The translations under genes were made by a program, and so were the position numbers. The notes under the pieces were generated by a model. It worked only from the letters and a program-made list of their open reading frames with translations, made no database searches and had not been told where the DNA came from. A DNA stretch of 7,402 nt from Acidimicrobiaceae bacterium (GTDB taxonomy: Bacteria > Actinomycetota > Acidimicrobiia > Acidimicrobiales > Acidimicrobiaceae), in contig JABEUP010000134.1 in NCBI GenBank assembly GCA_013044365.1, forward strand, positions 1 to 7,402. Reading direction: 5' to 3'. Of the stretch, positions 1 through 5,882 are shown piece after piece. The stretch's first letter is position 1, and the number at the start of each line of letters is the position of its first letter.

Positions 1-27
1 GGCCTCTACCGATCCCGTTTGAACCTA

Positions 28-465
28 TTATGCGCTAATGGCGGCCGGCTTCTTCTTGGCGCCATTACTTATTACTTGAACCTTTCGGGGTTTGGCAGTT
101 TCTGCGATTGGGATTCGCAGCCTTAGAACCCCATTTGCATATTCAGCTTCGATATGATCACAATCGAGTGCTTCGCCCAAAAACAGCTGTCTGGAGAAGG
201 ATCCATAGGCACGTTCACTTGAGATTATTTCGATGTTGTCATTTTCGGTTTCCGTGCGCGGCCTTTCCGCATGCACATTGAGCACATTTTTTTCGACGGT
301 TATATCTATAGATTCTTCGTCAATGCCGGGTAGATCGAATTCAGCGACAAAATGGTCACCTTTACGATAAGCATCTAACGGCATTGCCGCTGGTCGAGTT
401 TGAGTTCCCCAAATTTGTTGGGTTAACCTGTCCAAATCACGAAATGGATCGGATCGCATGAGCAT
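28..465 (-). CDS. Hsp20/alpha-crystallin family small heat-shock protein
   Basis: This is an ATP-independent holdase chaperone that would bind unfolding proteins in the cytoplasm and pass them to ATP-dependent refolding machines. The 145-residue product has the usual small-Hsp layout. A short N-terminal arm (MLMRSDPFRDLDRL) is followed by an alpha-crystallin domain at about residues 30-121, with the core DLPGID near 45-50 and the conserved AxxxxGVL signature (AEYANGVLRL) near 108-117. The C-terminal tail carries a V-Q-V version of the I-x-I motif that docks onto neighbouring subunits, then a basic, alanine-rich end. The start and core resemble the actinobacterial 18-kDa antigen/Hsp20 group (recalled family knowledge). 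GTG at 468, ATG at 465 and ATG at 459 are possible starts. ATG 465 is chosen because GGAGG at 474-478 lies 8 nt upstream and it gives the N-terminus I recall for relatives. It is monocistronic as far as visible, and heat-shock control is likely through the palindrome upstream. Confidence 0.95.
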   Translation of the reverse strand: MLMRSDPFRDLDRLTQQIWGTQTRPAAMPLDAYRKGDHFVAEFDLPGIDEESIDITVEKNVLNVHAERPRTETENDNIEIISSERAYGSFSRQLFLGEALDCDHIEAEYANGVLRLRIPIAETAKPRKVQVISNGAKKKPAAISA

Positions 466-473
466 CACTGAGT

Positions 474-478
474 CCTCC
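474..478 (-). promoter_or_regulatory. Ribosome binding site of the hsp20 gene
   Basis: Minus-strand GGAGG lies within a longer AAGGGAGGA match. It is 8 nt from ATG 465 and only 5 nt from GTG 468, which favours the ATG as the start. Confidence 0.75.
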
Positions 479-494
479 CTTCAGTTGTTTCATA

Positions 495-537
495 TCTATA
501 AAGAGAGTTATAAGTTTCTTATTACTCTCTTTATAGA
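495..537 (-). promoter_or_regulatory. 43-nt near-perfect palindrome, probable heat-shock operator
   Basis: The outer arms TCTATAAAGAGAGT and ACTCTCTTTATAGA are perfectly complementary. After one T/T mismatch, the inner arms ATAAG and CTTAT also pair, around a 3-nt TTT centre. That is 19 of 20 arm positions paired. It lies about 30 bp upstream of the hsp20 start and overlaps the inferred -10 box and transcription start, so a DNA operator for a repressor is more likely than a leader hairpin: a transcript starting near 523 would carry only half of it. It is not CIRCE (TTAGCACTC-N9-GAGTGCTAA), HAIR (CTTGAGT-N7-ACTCAAG) or the Streptomyces RheA site. The inner GAGAGT...ACTCTC arms only faintly recall HAIR, and their spacing is different. 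Confidence 0.6.
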
Positions 538-585
538 AAGTATATAAATATATCGACAAATACACTTCATTTTTAAAAGATTTTT
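530..585 (-). promoter_or_regulatory. Candidate hsp20 promoter with UP-like element
   Basis: On the minus strand, the -35 box TTGTCG (554-559) is separated by 18 bp from the -10 box TATAAA (530-535), placing the start of transcription near 523. Just upstream of the -35, at 569-585, is AAAAATCTTTTAAAAAT. It closely matches the AT-rich UP-element consensus bound by the alpha subunit of RNA polymerase, shifted a few bases upstream of the ideal position. The -10 lies inside the palindrome arm, so binding there should block transcription. The assignment rests on consensus matching by eye. Confidence 0.45.
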
Positions 586-1315
586 AATAGGTTGTTCCGC
601 TGCGGGAACGGGTGGCAGGGAATTATGCTTAGCAGCGTCTGGCTGGGAGGCGTTGGCGCGGCTGGCTTTCAAACCGTGGTCATTTCGTCGTTGGCGGCGT
701 GATCGTTATTGTTCCTATTGGCTGCCCTGCAATGAAGGCTTGTGTAACTGCGGTACGCCGCCGGGTGCCAGCTGAAAGGCATGCCGTAGATCGCGGTCCA
801 GTTCTATTGCAACGCAATGTCTGGAGCACCGTTGATGATGAAAATATTATTGTATTTATTGTCGAAACAGAAGCAGCCTCAGGCATTTCGACTAATTCGT
901 GGCCGCGCGATGTCACTTTTGGTGTTCATTTACGAGTATTTATTGGTGGCCATTGTAAGCCGATATCCGGAGACTGACTTTACAGCCTCATATTCGGTAT
1001 AGCTTCACTTTCCTCAAGCCCGAAGTACCCGGCTCCAATTCTGCCTGCGAGGGTAGGTTCCAGCGGTTCTGCGTAATTGAAACAACTATCACTACTCCGG
1101 CCTTGGCTTCCATCGAGCGAGTTTGCCGATACAATCACCGCAGGTGTAAGCACTGTTTTTTTGGCCAGCTAGATCATCAAAGTAAATAGCCACTTGAGAC
1201 CATGTGCCGACCACTGACAAACCCTGGACTAACCACCCGTAAACCGGTGCAGCAGGTCTATATCCTGGACGCGATTGCTGTAACGCCAAATTGCGCGTAA
1301 ATGCAGTTCATTTCA

Positions 1316-1345
1316 TCGAAGGGCGTTTCGCGACGCCAGCTTCGA
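1316..1345 (+). promoter_or_regulatory. Bulged hairpin upstream of htrA
   Basis: TCGAAG (1316-1321) pairs with CTTCGA (1340-1345), and GGCGT (1322-1326) pairs with ACGCC (1333-1337). This gives an 11-bp stem with a 2-nt AG bulge and a TTCGCG loop. It ends 125 bp before the htrA start. No T-run follows on either strand, so it is not an intrinsic terminator. It could be a leader RNA structure or an operator. Confidence 0.3.
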
Positions 1346-1455
1346 ATTGCTCTATGACTGTCCTTCGTTAAAGGTATCAATGGTTGATCGGTTCGGATTA
1401 CCTCGTCCTTTGCAAGGATTATTAGTGGTAACATCCGGTATCAGCTTGCTGATTT

Positions 1456-1463
1456 AGGGGGAG
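1456..1463 (+). promoter_or_regulatory. Ribosome binding site of the htrA-like gene
   Basis: AGGGGGAG sits 7 nt upstream of the GTG at 1471 and fixes that codon as the start. It is a strong purine-rich match to the anti-Shine-Dalgarno sequence. Confidence 0.7.
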
Positions 1464-1470
1464 TAAGTAG

Positions 1471-2592
1471 GTGGGTGAAAATTTGAGCCCGAGTTGGCGA
1501 CGGTGGATTGTGTACGCCGGAGCCACATTGTTTATTGTGGTTGTGGGTGGTTTCGCAGGGGGTGTGGTAGCCTATGCCGTCCATTCGTCCCAGAATGCCG
1601 GTGGTGCAGCAAATACCGTTACTGGGACGAATAGTCCCTGCTCAGTGACAGCTGTTGCTACTAAAGACCTGCCATCAGTCGTTACTGTCCGTGCCATAGG
1701 CGCGCCTTCCGCGAGCGGTGGGGTGGCCGGTGACACCGGATCGGGCGAGATCATACGCTCGAACGGTTATATAGTCACCAACAATCACGTCATTTCTATT
1801 GCTGCGACCGGCGGCTCTGTGCAGGTACGTTTCAACGACGGTACCACCGCGCCGGCCAGCATCGTCGGTCGTGATCCACTTACCGACCTGGCGGTATTGA
1901 AGGCCAGTGTAGCTCAGACCTTGCCTGCTATTGTGCTGGGATCTTCCGGAGAGGTTCAAATCGGCGAGCCAGTGGTGGTATTGGGATCGCCGCTCGGTCT
2001 TTCAAGTACGGTGACAAGCGGAATCGTAAGTGCCGTCGATCGGACAATTAATGTTCCGGGTGAGAATGGGCAATCTGCGGTCCTCATCAATGCTTTGCAG
2101 ACGGACGCTGCAATAAATCCTGGTAATAGCGGGGGTGCGCTCGTTGATTGCGCTGGCAAGCTAATCGGAGTGCCATCTGCGGGCGCAACAGTGCCAAACG
2201 AATCCGGTCAGAGCAGCAGCGGCAGCATCGGTCTGGGATTTGCGATACCAGTTGATGTCATGATGCCGATAGTCGACCAGATCATCCAGACCGGCAAGGT
2301 GGCTCATGCCAGTATGGGGTTGTCGGCCGAACCGGTACCGTCAGATTCATCTGTTCGGACGGGAACCTCCACGGGAATACTGGTTACCTCCGTAATTCCG
2401 AACGGGCCTGCAAGTCGTGCCGGCCTTCAAGCAGGTGACATAATGACGACTGTCTCGGGAAAGCGCGCCACGTCAACCGACCAGCTGGTTGCTATCACGC
2501 TTACACAGAAGCCCGGGACCAGTATTAGCGTGACTTACATGCGAGATGGGCAGCAACATTCGGCGGCGGTCATCCTTGGTGCGCAACCGTAG
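1471..2592 (+). CDS. Membrane-anchored HtrA/DegP-like trypsin-fold serine protease with one PDZ domain
   Basis: This is an envelope quality-control protease that would cleave misfolded or signalling substrates outside the membrane. The 373-residue product has a short basic cytoplasmic tail, one transmembrane helix at about residues 13-36 (type II anchor) and a Ser/Gly/Thr-rich linker. An S1C protease domain spans about 60-240, and a PDZ domain about 282-370 with its binding-loop region near GILVTSVIPNGPASRAGL. The catalytic triad is complete: His106 in TNNHV, Asp139 in TDLAVLK and Ser220 in GNSGG. Only two cysteines are present, Cys57 just before the protease fold and Cys227 seven residues after the catalytic serine. 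Both are on the outside and could form a disulfide (inference). The length is typical of actinobacterial HtrA proteins. The GTG start is supported by the strong ribosome binding site. It has its own long upstream region and converges on the L,D-transpeptidase gene. Which HtrA paralogue it corresponds to cannot be decided. Confidence 0.94.
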   Translation: MGENLSPSWRRWIVYAGATLFIVVVGGFAGGVVAYAVHSSQNAGGAANTVTGTNSPCSVTAVATKDLPSVVTVRAIGAPSASGGVAGDTGSGEIIRSNGYIVTNNHVISIAATGGSVQVRFNDGTTAPASIVGRDPLTDLAVLKASVAQTLPAIVLGSSGEVQIGEPVVVLGSPLGLSSTVTSGIVSAVDRTINVPGENGQSAVLINALQTDAAINPGNSGGALVDCAGKLIGVPSAGATVPNESGQSSSGSIGLGFAIPVDVMMPIVDQIIQTGKVAHASMGLSAEPVPSDSSVRTGTSTGILVTSVIPNGPASRAGLQAGDIMTTVSGKRATSTDQLVAITLTQKPGTSISVTYMRDGQQHSAAVILGAQP

Positions 2593-2868
2593 GAGCCTGA
2601 TTCTGATTGGCAGTTTCATGGAGTGGTTTGTCAAACCATACCCAAAAGTACCGTAGTTTTCACCTGCTCCTCCGGCGGATTGAATACCCAGTTCATCGTT
2701 CAATTACCAAATTGAGCCATACCCGCACGTCCCAAAACTATGACCACGGTTTTGTAATACCCTCTGAATGGGTAGAGGCCGGATGGTGTCTGTGGTAGTT
2801 CGACTGAATGAACTTAACGAGCAACCCGGTCCACAGCAAAGGTCTCCATCTGCTTCGCAAGTACCCGG
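2593..2868. other. Convergent spacer between htrA-like and L,D-transpeptidase genes
   Basis: This 276-bp stretch separates two converging genes and has no supported gene. It holds three small hairpins: TGGTTT-GTC-AAACCA (2624-2638), TCAATT-ACCA-AATTGA (2700-2715) and TACCC-N7-GGGTA (2758-2774). The last overlaps an alternative CCTCT-N8-AGAGG pairing (2761-2778). None is followed by a clear T-run in the relevant direction, so I do not call an intrinsic terminator. The first hairpin, 32 bp after the htrA stop, is the best candidate for a 3'-end structure of that transcript. Confidence 0.4.
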
Positions 2869-4521
2869 CTAAGATGGGAGCACAGTTGTCAGCGTTCCGA
2901 TATGGACTTCTTTATATATGGTTGCCGCGGTTGATACTGGCAGCTCAACGCAACCAAGACTCTGCTGGTATCCGTATTGCGCCCGAGGAAACCCGTGGAC
3001 AGCCTCACTGCCCAGGAAATAATTGATCCAATATACGAGATCGTGATAAGTAGACCCGTTGGGATTGGTCCCGCTCATATAGTTCTGCGCAAAGCGGAGA
3101 TATATTGGGAAGGTTCCGTTCGTTGTGGTGAGTCCCTGGATCCCGGTGTTGGTGGGACTTGTTAGTACGACAGATCCGTTCTCGTATAGAGAAAGCGTTT
3201 GCGGAAGACTTTTTTGAACCTCTATCCATGAGTATCTATGGGGATCCACTTTGTGGTTCGCTATATCGTTGAGAAGTGTCGGCCAGAGTAAAGGATTAGC
3301 CAGACCAACGGTGTTGAGGCCGTTGAATTGCTCAAATGACATAACTGCCCCGCGGGTAATTACGTTGTAGCTTCCTGCCTGCCAAAGAGAAGTCAGAGGG
3401 CTTGGCATAGACCAGCGCCATGAGAACGAGCCGCTTGGGGCCTTTAGCGCTAGTTGTGCCTGCTGCGGGTATGTTGGAACGGAACTTCTAACCGCTGGTG
3501 TCCAAGACAGTGGCAAATAGTTCAACTGCGCCAACAGTTGCTGAAGCCTGGTAATGGACGGGGATGCGCCTTGGATCAAAATTGAAGACGTTGGTGTTCC
3601 AAGCGCACCATTTGGAAGGGCAAGGGCAACTTTAGCTGGCAGATGGATCGTAAAGTGCTCTGACGGCCAGAAATCCGGCGACGTCGGAGTGTACAGGAGG
3701 CTATAGGGAGTTGGCCTGGTCCACGAACCTTTGGGCAGAAGCGCACCTTTAATTGCCGGTGCCAGAGTTGGCAACTTAGTACCAAATGCCGACGAGATTC
3801 TTTGCGAGAGCGTGATGCTTATTGGAGCTTCGGGAGTGAGCGAAGTCACATTTGGATTGAGAATTCCAATCGGCCCCTTGCTGGAATCCCGAAAATACAC
3901 AAGTTGCGAAGGGCTTGGCAGAACTTCCCACGTATCCGGGGTAGCAGCAATGTCCAGGGTGCCAGCGCTGCGCGAAGAGACCTTTAATGGAACTCGGGAC
4001 GAGGCGACAGGAAGGTCAGTGACAGTGGTCCCGTTTGATCCCGAAACCGAAACTACCCGAACCGGAGTAGTAAAATACGACAGTACCGGATCGCCTGCCG
4101 CGCCAATCGAAACTGGATTTAATAAAGTTGCCGCCGGAGTGACCACATGTGTCGTGAGCTTCTCGGTCTTCCCGATAAGCCACGATATCCATGGGGGTCG
4201 TTCCAGGGTTATCGTCACTGTGACCGGAGTTGAAACCCGTAGTTTGATAGTAGGTACGATTTCCCCACCCTGTTGTGAAACGGGAATAGCGCTTCCGTTT
4301 GCTATAGCAGTTGTTTGAACAATATTTTGAGTGATGCCTTTCAACCGGATATCTGCAAGAGACCCTGTTGAACTGGTCAAAACAGCCCGCGGCCATTCAA
4401 CCGCAAGGAAAACTCCAGCCGAAATTACTCCGATCCCCATGAGACCGAAAACGGCAAATAAGACACGACTCCAAGTCGATTTTTTGGGCCTTGTCTGCTT
4501 GATCTGTTGAAACACTTTCAC
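2869..4521 (-). CDS. Membrane-anchored L,D-transpeptidase (YkuD domain) with long extracytoplasmic stalk
   Basis: This enzyme would cross-link or modify peptidoglycan by L,D-transpeptidation outside the membrane. The 550-residue product has a basic cytoplasmic tail (residues 1-19) and one transmembrane helix at about 20-42. A Ser/Thr/Val/Pro-rich, probably beta-stranded region of about 270 residues (50-318) follows, with no family I recognise. Residues 320-424 look like a divergent peptidoglycan-binding-type helical module (ITRLQQLLAQLNYLP... GAVMSFEQFNGL). The YkuD catalytic domain lies at about 430-548. Its signature is intact: His509-Gly510, then Ser521-Leu-Gly523-Cys524, with Cys524 the nucleophile. 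The upstream stretch MSGTNPNGS and the C-terminal HIGTLTTV are typical of long actinobacterial relatives (recalled). The start is GTG 4521, the first start codon after an in-frame stop at 4567-4569. No good ribosome binding site precedes it, so the start is less certain than the function. Confidence 0.93.
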   Translation of the reverse strand: MKVFQQIKQTRPKKSTWSRVLFAVFGLMGIGVISAGVFLAVEWPRAVLTSSTGSLADIRLKGITQNIVQTTAIANGSAIPVSQQGGEIVPTIKLRVSTPVTVTITLERPPWISWLIGKTEKLTTHVVTPAATLLNPVSIGAAGDPVLSYFTTPVRVVSVSGSNGTTVTDLPVASSRVPLKVSSRSAGTLDIAATPDTWEVLPSPSQLVYFRDSSKGPIGILNPNVTSLTPEAPISITLSQRISSAFGTKLPTLAPAIKGALLPKGSWTRPTPYSLLYTPTSPDFWPSEHFTIHLPAKVALALPNGALGTPTSSILIQGASPSITRLQQLLAQLNYLPLSWTPAVRSSVPTYPQQAQLALKAPSGSFSWRWSMPSPLTSLWQAGSYNVITRGAVMSFEQFNGLNTVGLANPLLWPTLLNDIANHKVDPHRYSWIEVQKSLPQTLSLYENGSVVLTSPTNTGIQGLTTTNGTFPIYLRFAQNYMSGTNPNGSTYHDLVYWINYFLGSEAVHGFPRAQYGYQQSLGCVELPVSTAATIYKEVHIGTLTTVLPS

Positions 4522-4662
4522 CTGATCTGACCAATAAAAGCGATATTTGCTTGGATAAATTGGATATCACTGGCTTCTTGAAAGCCGGGAAACACCAGTA
4601 TGTACTCATAGATTAGTGATCTCACTGCCAAACGGTGAAGGTCTCATAGCGTCCTCTTATTT

Positions 4663-4687
4663 ATTGGGTAGCTCCCATCTACCCAAT
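4663..4687. promoter_or_regulatory. Perfect 9-bp inverted repeat
   Basis: ATTGGGTAG and CTACCCAAT are perfectly complementary across a 7-nt spacer, CTCCCAT. It lies 142 bp upstream of the L,D-transpeptidase start and about 500 bp upstream of the corrinoid-protein gene. No T-run follows on either strand, so an operator or a leader structure is more likely than a terminator. Confidence 0.4.
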
Positions 4688-4959
4688 TGGCGATCGCGGT
4701 CTAACCGGCAATGGTGACCGTGTGCCCTCCCGAGTAAAACCAGTTGTGTGCTGAGAGTCTGCTGCGGGGGATTTGCAGAAAATAAAGGACGAAATTCTTA
4801 GGCCCAAAGTTGGGAACAGCCTTGCAGCTCTATGAAACTGTCATATTTTCCCGCGGTTTTTGATGGTAGCAGGAGCAGCGTTATTGGAGCCGATGGAGGC
4901 CGCGCTTGAGATCATTTTGCTACAAAGTGTCTAAGCATTTACCAGGAAGCGAGTTTTGC

Positions 4960-4988
4960 TTGGCAAAGATTTTGTCAGGAGATATTGA
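4960..4988 (+). promoter_or_regulatory. Weak candidate promoter for the corrinoid/methyltransferase pair
   Basis: TTGGCA (4960-4965, five of six to the -35 consensus) is followed after 17 bp by TATTGA (4983-4988, only three of six to the -10). It would give a leader of roughly 190 nt. The -35 overlaps the small hairpin at 4955-4967. This is the best spacing match I found upstream, but it is weak. Confidence 0.22.
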
Positions 4989-5184
4989 TACGCGCCAGAA
5001 ATCTCGGACTAAGAAACTCGGGGCAATTCAGAATACATTGTTTTCTAGTGCGCCAAAAGGGTGTACTGACTGCGCTGTGTTACAGCCAGCTTGAAAGTAT
5101 ACGGTCCAGTCACTAACCTGAGTTCGAATCCTTCTATTTAGGGCAGGGGATGTCGCGTTTTACTCAGAAGGGGGCGTACCACCC

Positions 5185-5820
5185 ATGCTCGAGGAATCAG
5201 TTCGTGCAATCTCTGACATGGAAGAGGTGGTCGCAGTGCAGCTTGTGCGGGGCTCTTTTGCTGACGATGGTGACCGCCAACGGGTACTCGATACCCGTAG
5301 CGAAGCGATGGATATTGTCGGTCGCCGCTTGGAGGAAAGCGAGTATTTCCTTCCGGAACTGATGTTGTCAGTCGATCTAGTTGAGCAGGTCAACGCCATA
5401 GTGAAATCTTTGTCGAACGGTGGACCTGAGGTAGAAGCCAATGCATCTGGGCCTATGCTTATTGGTACCGCACATGGCGATCTCCATGGTATTTGCCAGA
5501 ACATAGATGTCTTCATGCTGGAGATCAATGCATACAACGTGATCGATTTGGACAAAGATGGTCTGATATCGGATTTCGTCGAGAAGGTGCGAGAGATCCA
5601 GCCGCCCGCACCGGCATTGAGCGGCTTTCTGACCATTGCGTTGGATTCAATGAAAGCTACAATTGATGTACTCAGCGACGCCGGTTTGCGTGACTCACTC
5701 AAGATCATGGTTGGAAGGGGTCAGGTGGACGAAGCGGTATGTTCCCGCACAAATGCGGATGTCTTCGGTCCCAATGCCATGGACGCAGTCTCGTTGTGTC
5801 GTCAATGGAGAGCTGCCTGA
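5185..5820 (+). CDS. Corrinoid (cobalamin-binding) methyl-carrier protein, MtaC/methionine-synthase-like fold
   Basis: This protein would hold a corrinoid cofactor and shuttle a methyl group between a substrate methyltransferase and an acceptor methyltransferase in the cytoplasm. The 211-residue length is normal for the family. The helical cap domain (B12-binding-2 type) covers about residues 1-78, with the typical GRRLEESEYFLPELM at 47-60. The Rossmann B12-binding domain covers about 90-208. Asp99-x-His101 is preserved, so the lower cobalt ligand His101 and its Asp partner are present. Three other signature positions differ at the expected spacing: DxHxxG is DxHxxC (Cys104), SxL is SGF (146-148, 41 residues on), and GG is Gly177-Arg178 (28 residues on). 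ATG 5185 has AAGGGGG at 5168-5174, 10 nt away. It is followed by the methyltransferase gene on the same strand. Its methyl donor is unknown. Confidence 0.9.
   Translation: MLEESVRAISDMEEVVAVQLVRGSFADDGDRQRVLDTRSEAMDIVGRRLEESEYFLPELMLSVDLVEQVNAIVKSLSNGGPEVEANASGPMLIGTAHGDLHGICQNIDVFMLEINAYNVIDLDKDGLISDFVEKVREIQPPAPALSGFLTIALDSMKATIDVLSDAGLRDSLKIMVGRGQVDEAVCSRTNADVFGPNAMDAVSLCRQWRAA
5807..5812 (+). promoter_or_regulatory. Shine-Dalgarno sequence inside the corrinoid gene end, serving the 5822 mini-ORF
   Basis: GGAGAG lies 9 nt before ATG 5822, inside the last codons of the corrinoid-protein gene. It is the best ribosome binding site between the two genes. The methyltransferase start at 5883 has only a weak GGA close by. 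Confidence 0.35.
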
Positions 5821-5821
5821 T

Positions 5822-5881
5822 ATGCGCCGCGACTCGATTGACGCATTTCATTTATTCCTTCCTATGAAGATTGACGGATGA
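5822..5881 (+). CDS. Possible 19-codon coupling mini-ORF between the corrinoid and methyltransferase genes
   Basis: This ATG-started mini-ORF would encode MRRDSIDAFHLFLPMKIDG. Its start is 1 nt after the TGA of the corrinoid-protein gene, and its own TGA ends 1 nt before the ATG of the methyltransferase gene. Both junctions read TGATATG. It has a well-spaced Shine-Dalgarno (GGAGAG, 9 nt), while the downstream gene does not. A plausible role is translational coupling, with ribosomes finishing here and restarting at 5883. The peptide has no recognisable domain and may have no function of its own. Chance is a real alternative for so short a frame. Confidence 0.33.
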   Translation: MRRDSIDAFHLFLPMKIDG

Positions 5882-5882
5882 T

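Larger units (their letters stand above)
591..1470. other. About 0.9-kb region without a supported gene
   Basis: No reading frame here shows a recognisable domain. The longest open frames are a GTG-started 92-codon frame on plus (699-977) and a TTG-started 65-codon frame on minus (1092-1289). Neither has a convincing ribosome binding site or a family match that I recognise. A small inverted repeat, GTTCC-N6-GGAAC, lies at 594-609. The region must hold the htrA promoter, but no good -35/-10 pair was found. It may be decayed coding sequence, a species-specific small gene or plain intergenic DNA. Confidence 0.5.
4522..5184. other. Long divergent intergenic region between the L,D-transpeptidase and corrinoid-protein genes
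   Basis: This 663-bp stretch must carry the promoters of both divergent genes and has no supported coding sequence. On the transpeptidase side are a hairpin GGCTT-N5-AAGCC (4572-4586) and a 12-bp palindrome AGTGA-TC-TCACT (4615-4626). A minus-strand TTGGCA (4626-4631) could be a -35 box but has no good -10. On the corrinoid-gene side are hairpins TTTGC-TTG-GCAAA (4955-4967) and GCTGT-GTT-ACAGC (5074-5086). I searched by eye for a cobalamin riboswitch, which would suit a B12-dependent operon, and saw no convincing B12 box. Confidence 0.45.

Noticed and set aside
495..537. CIRCE or HAIR heat-shock operator at the hsp20 promoter
   Set aside because: The palindrome arms and spacing differ clearly from both consensus sequences, so a named operator cannot be assigned.
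1092..1289. 65-codon minus-strand frame as a real gene
   Set aside because: It starts with TTG, has no ribosome binding site, a stop a few codons upstream and no domain I recognise.
1384..1425. htrA promoter built from TTGATC (1384-1389) and TATTAG (1420-1425)
   Set aside because: The spacing is far too long (30 bp), and no nearer -35 box pairs well with the -10-like sequence.
3731..4318. 195-codon plus-strand open frame
   Set aside because: It is fully antisense to the L,D-transpeptidase gene, whose protein has clear domains. It has no family resemblance and looks like a shadow of that codon pattern.
5115..5141. tRNA-like T-arm sequence (GAGTTCGAATCCTTC), possible tRNA gene or integration-site remnant
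   Set aside because: The T-loop looks right, but the T-stem has mismatches and there is no matching acceptor, D-arm or anticodon arm upstream, and no CCA. No duplicate was seen elsewhere in the window.
4690..5184. Cobalamin riboswitch before the B12-dependent genes
   Set aside because: A fragment ACCAGGAAGC at 4941-4950 faintly recalls a B12 box, but the rest of the consensus and the core helices were not found by eye.
5160..5708. 182-codon minus-strand open frame
   Set aside because: It lies antisense to the corrinoid-protein gene and has a low-complexity Ser/Thr/Arg-rich product typical of an antisense shadow.
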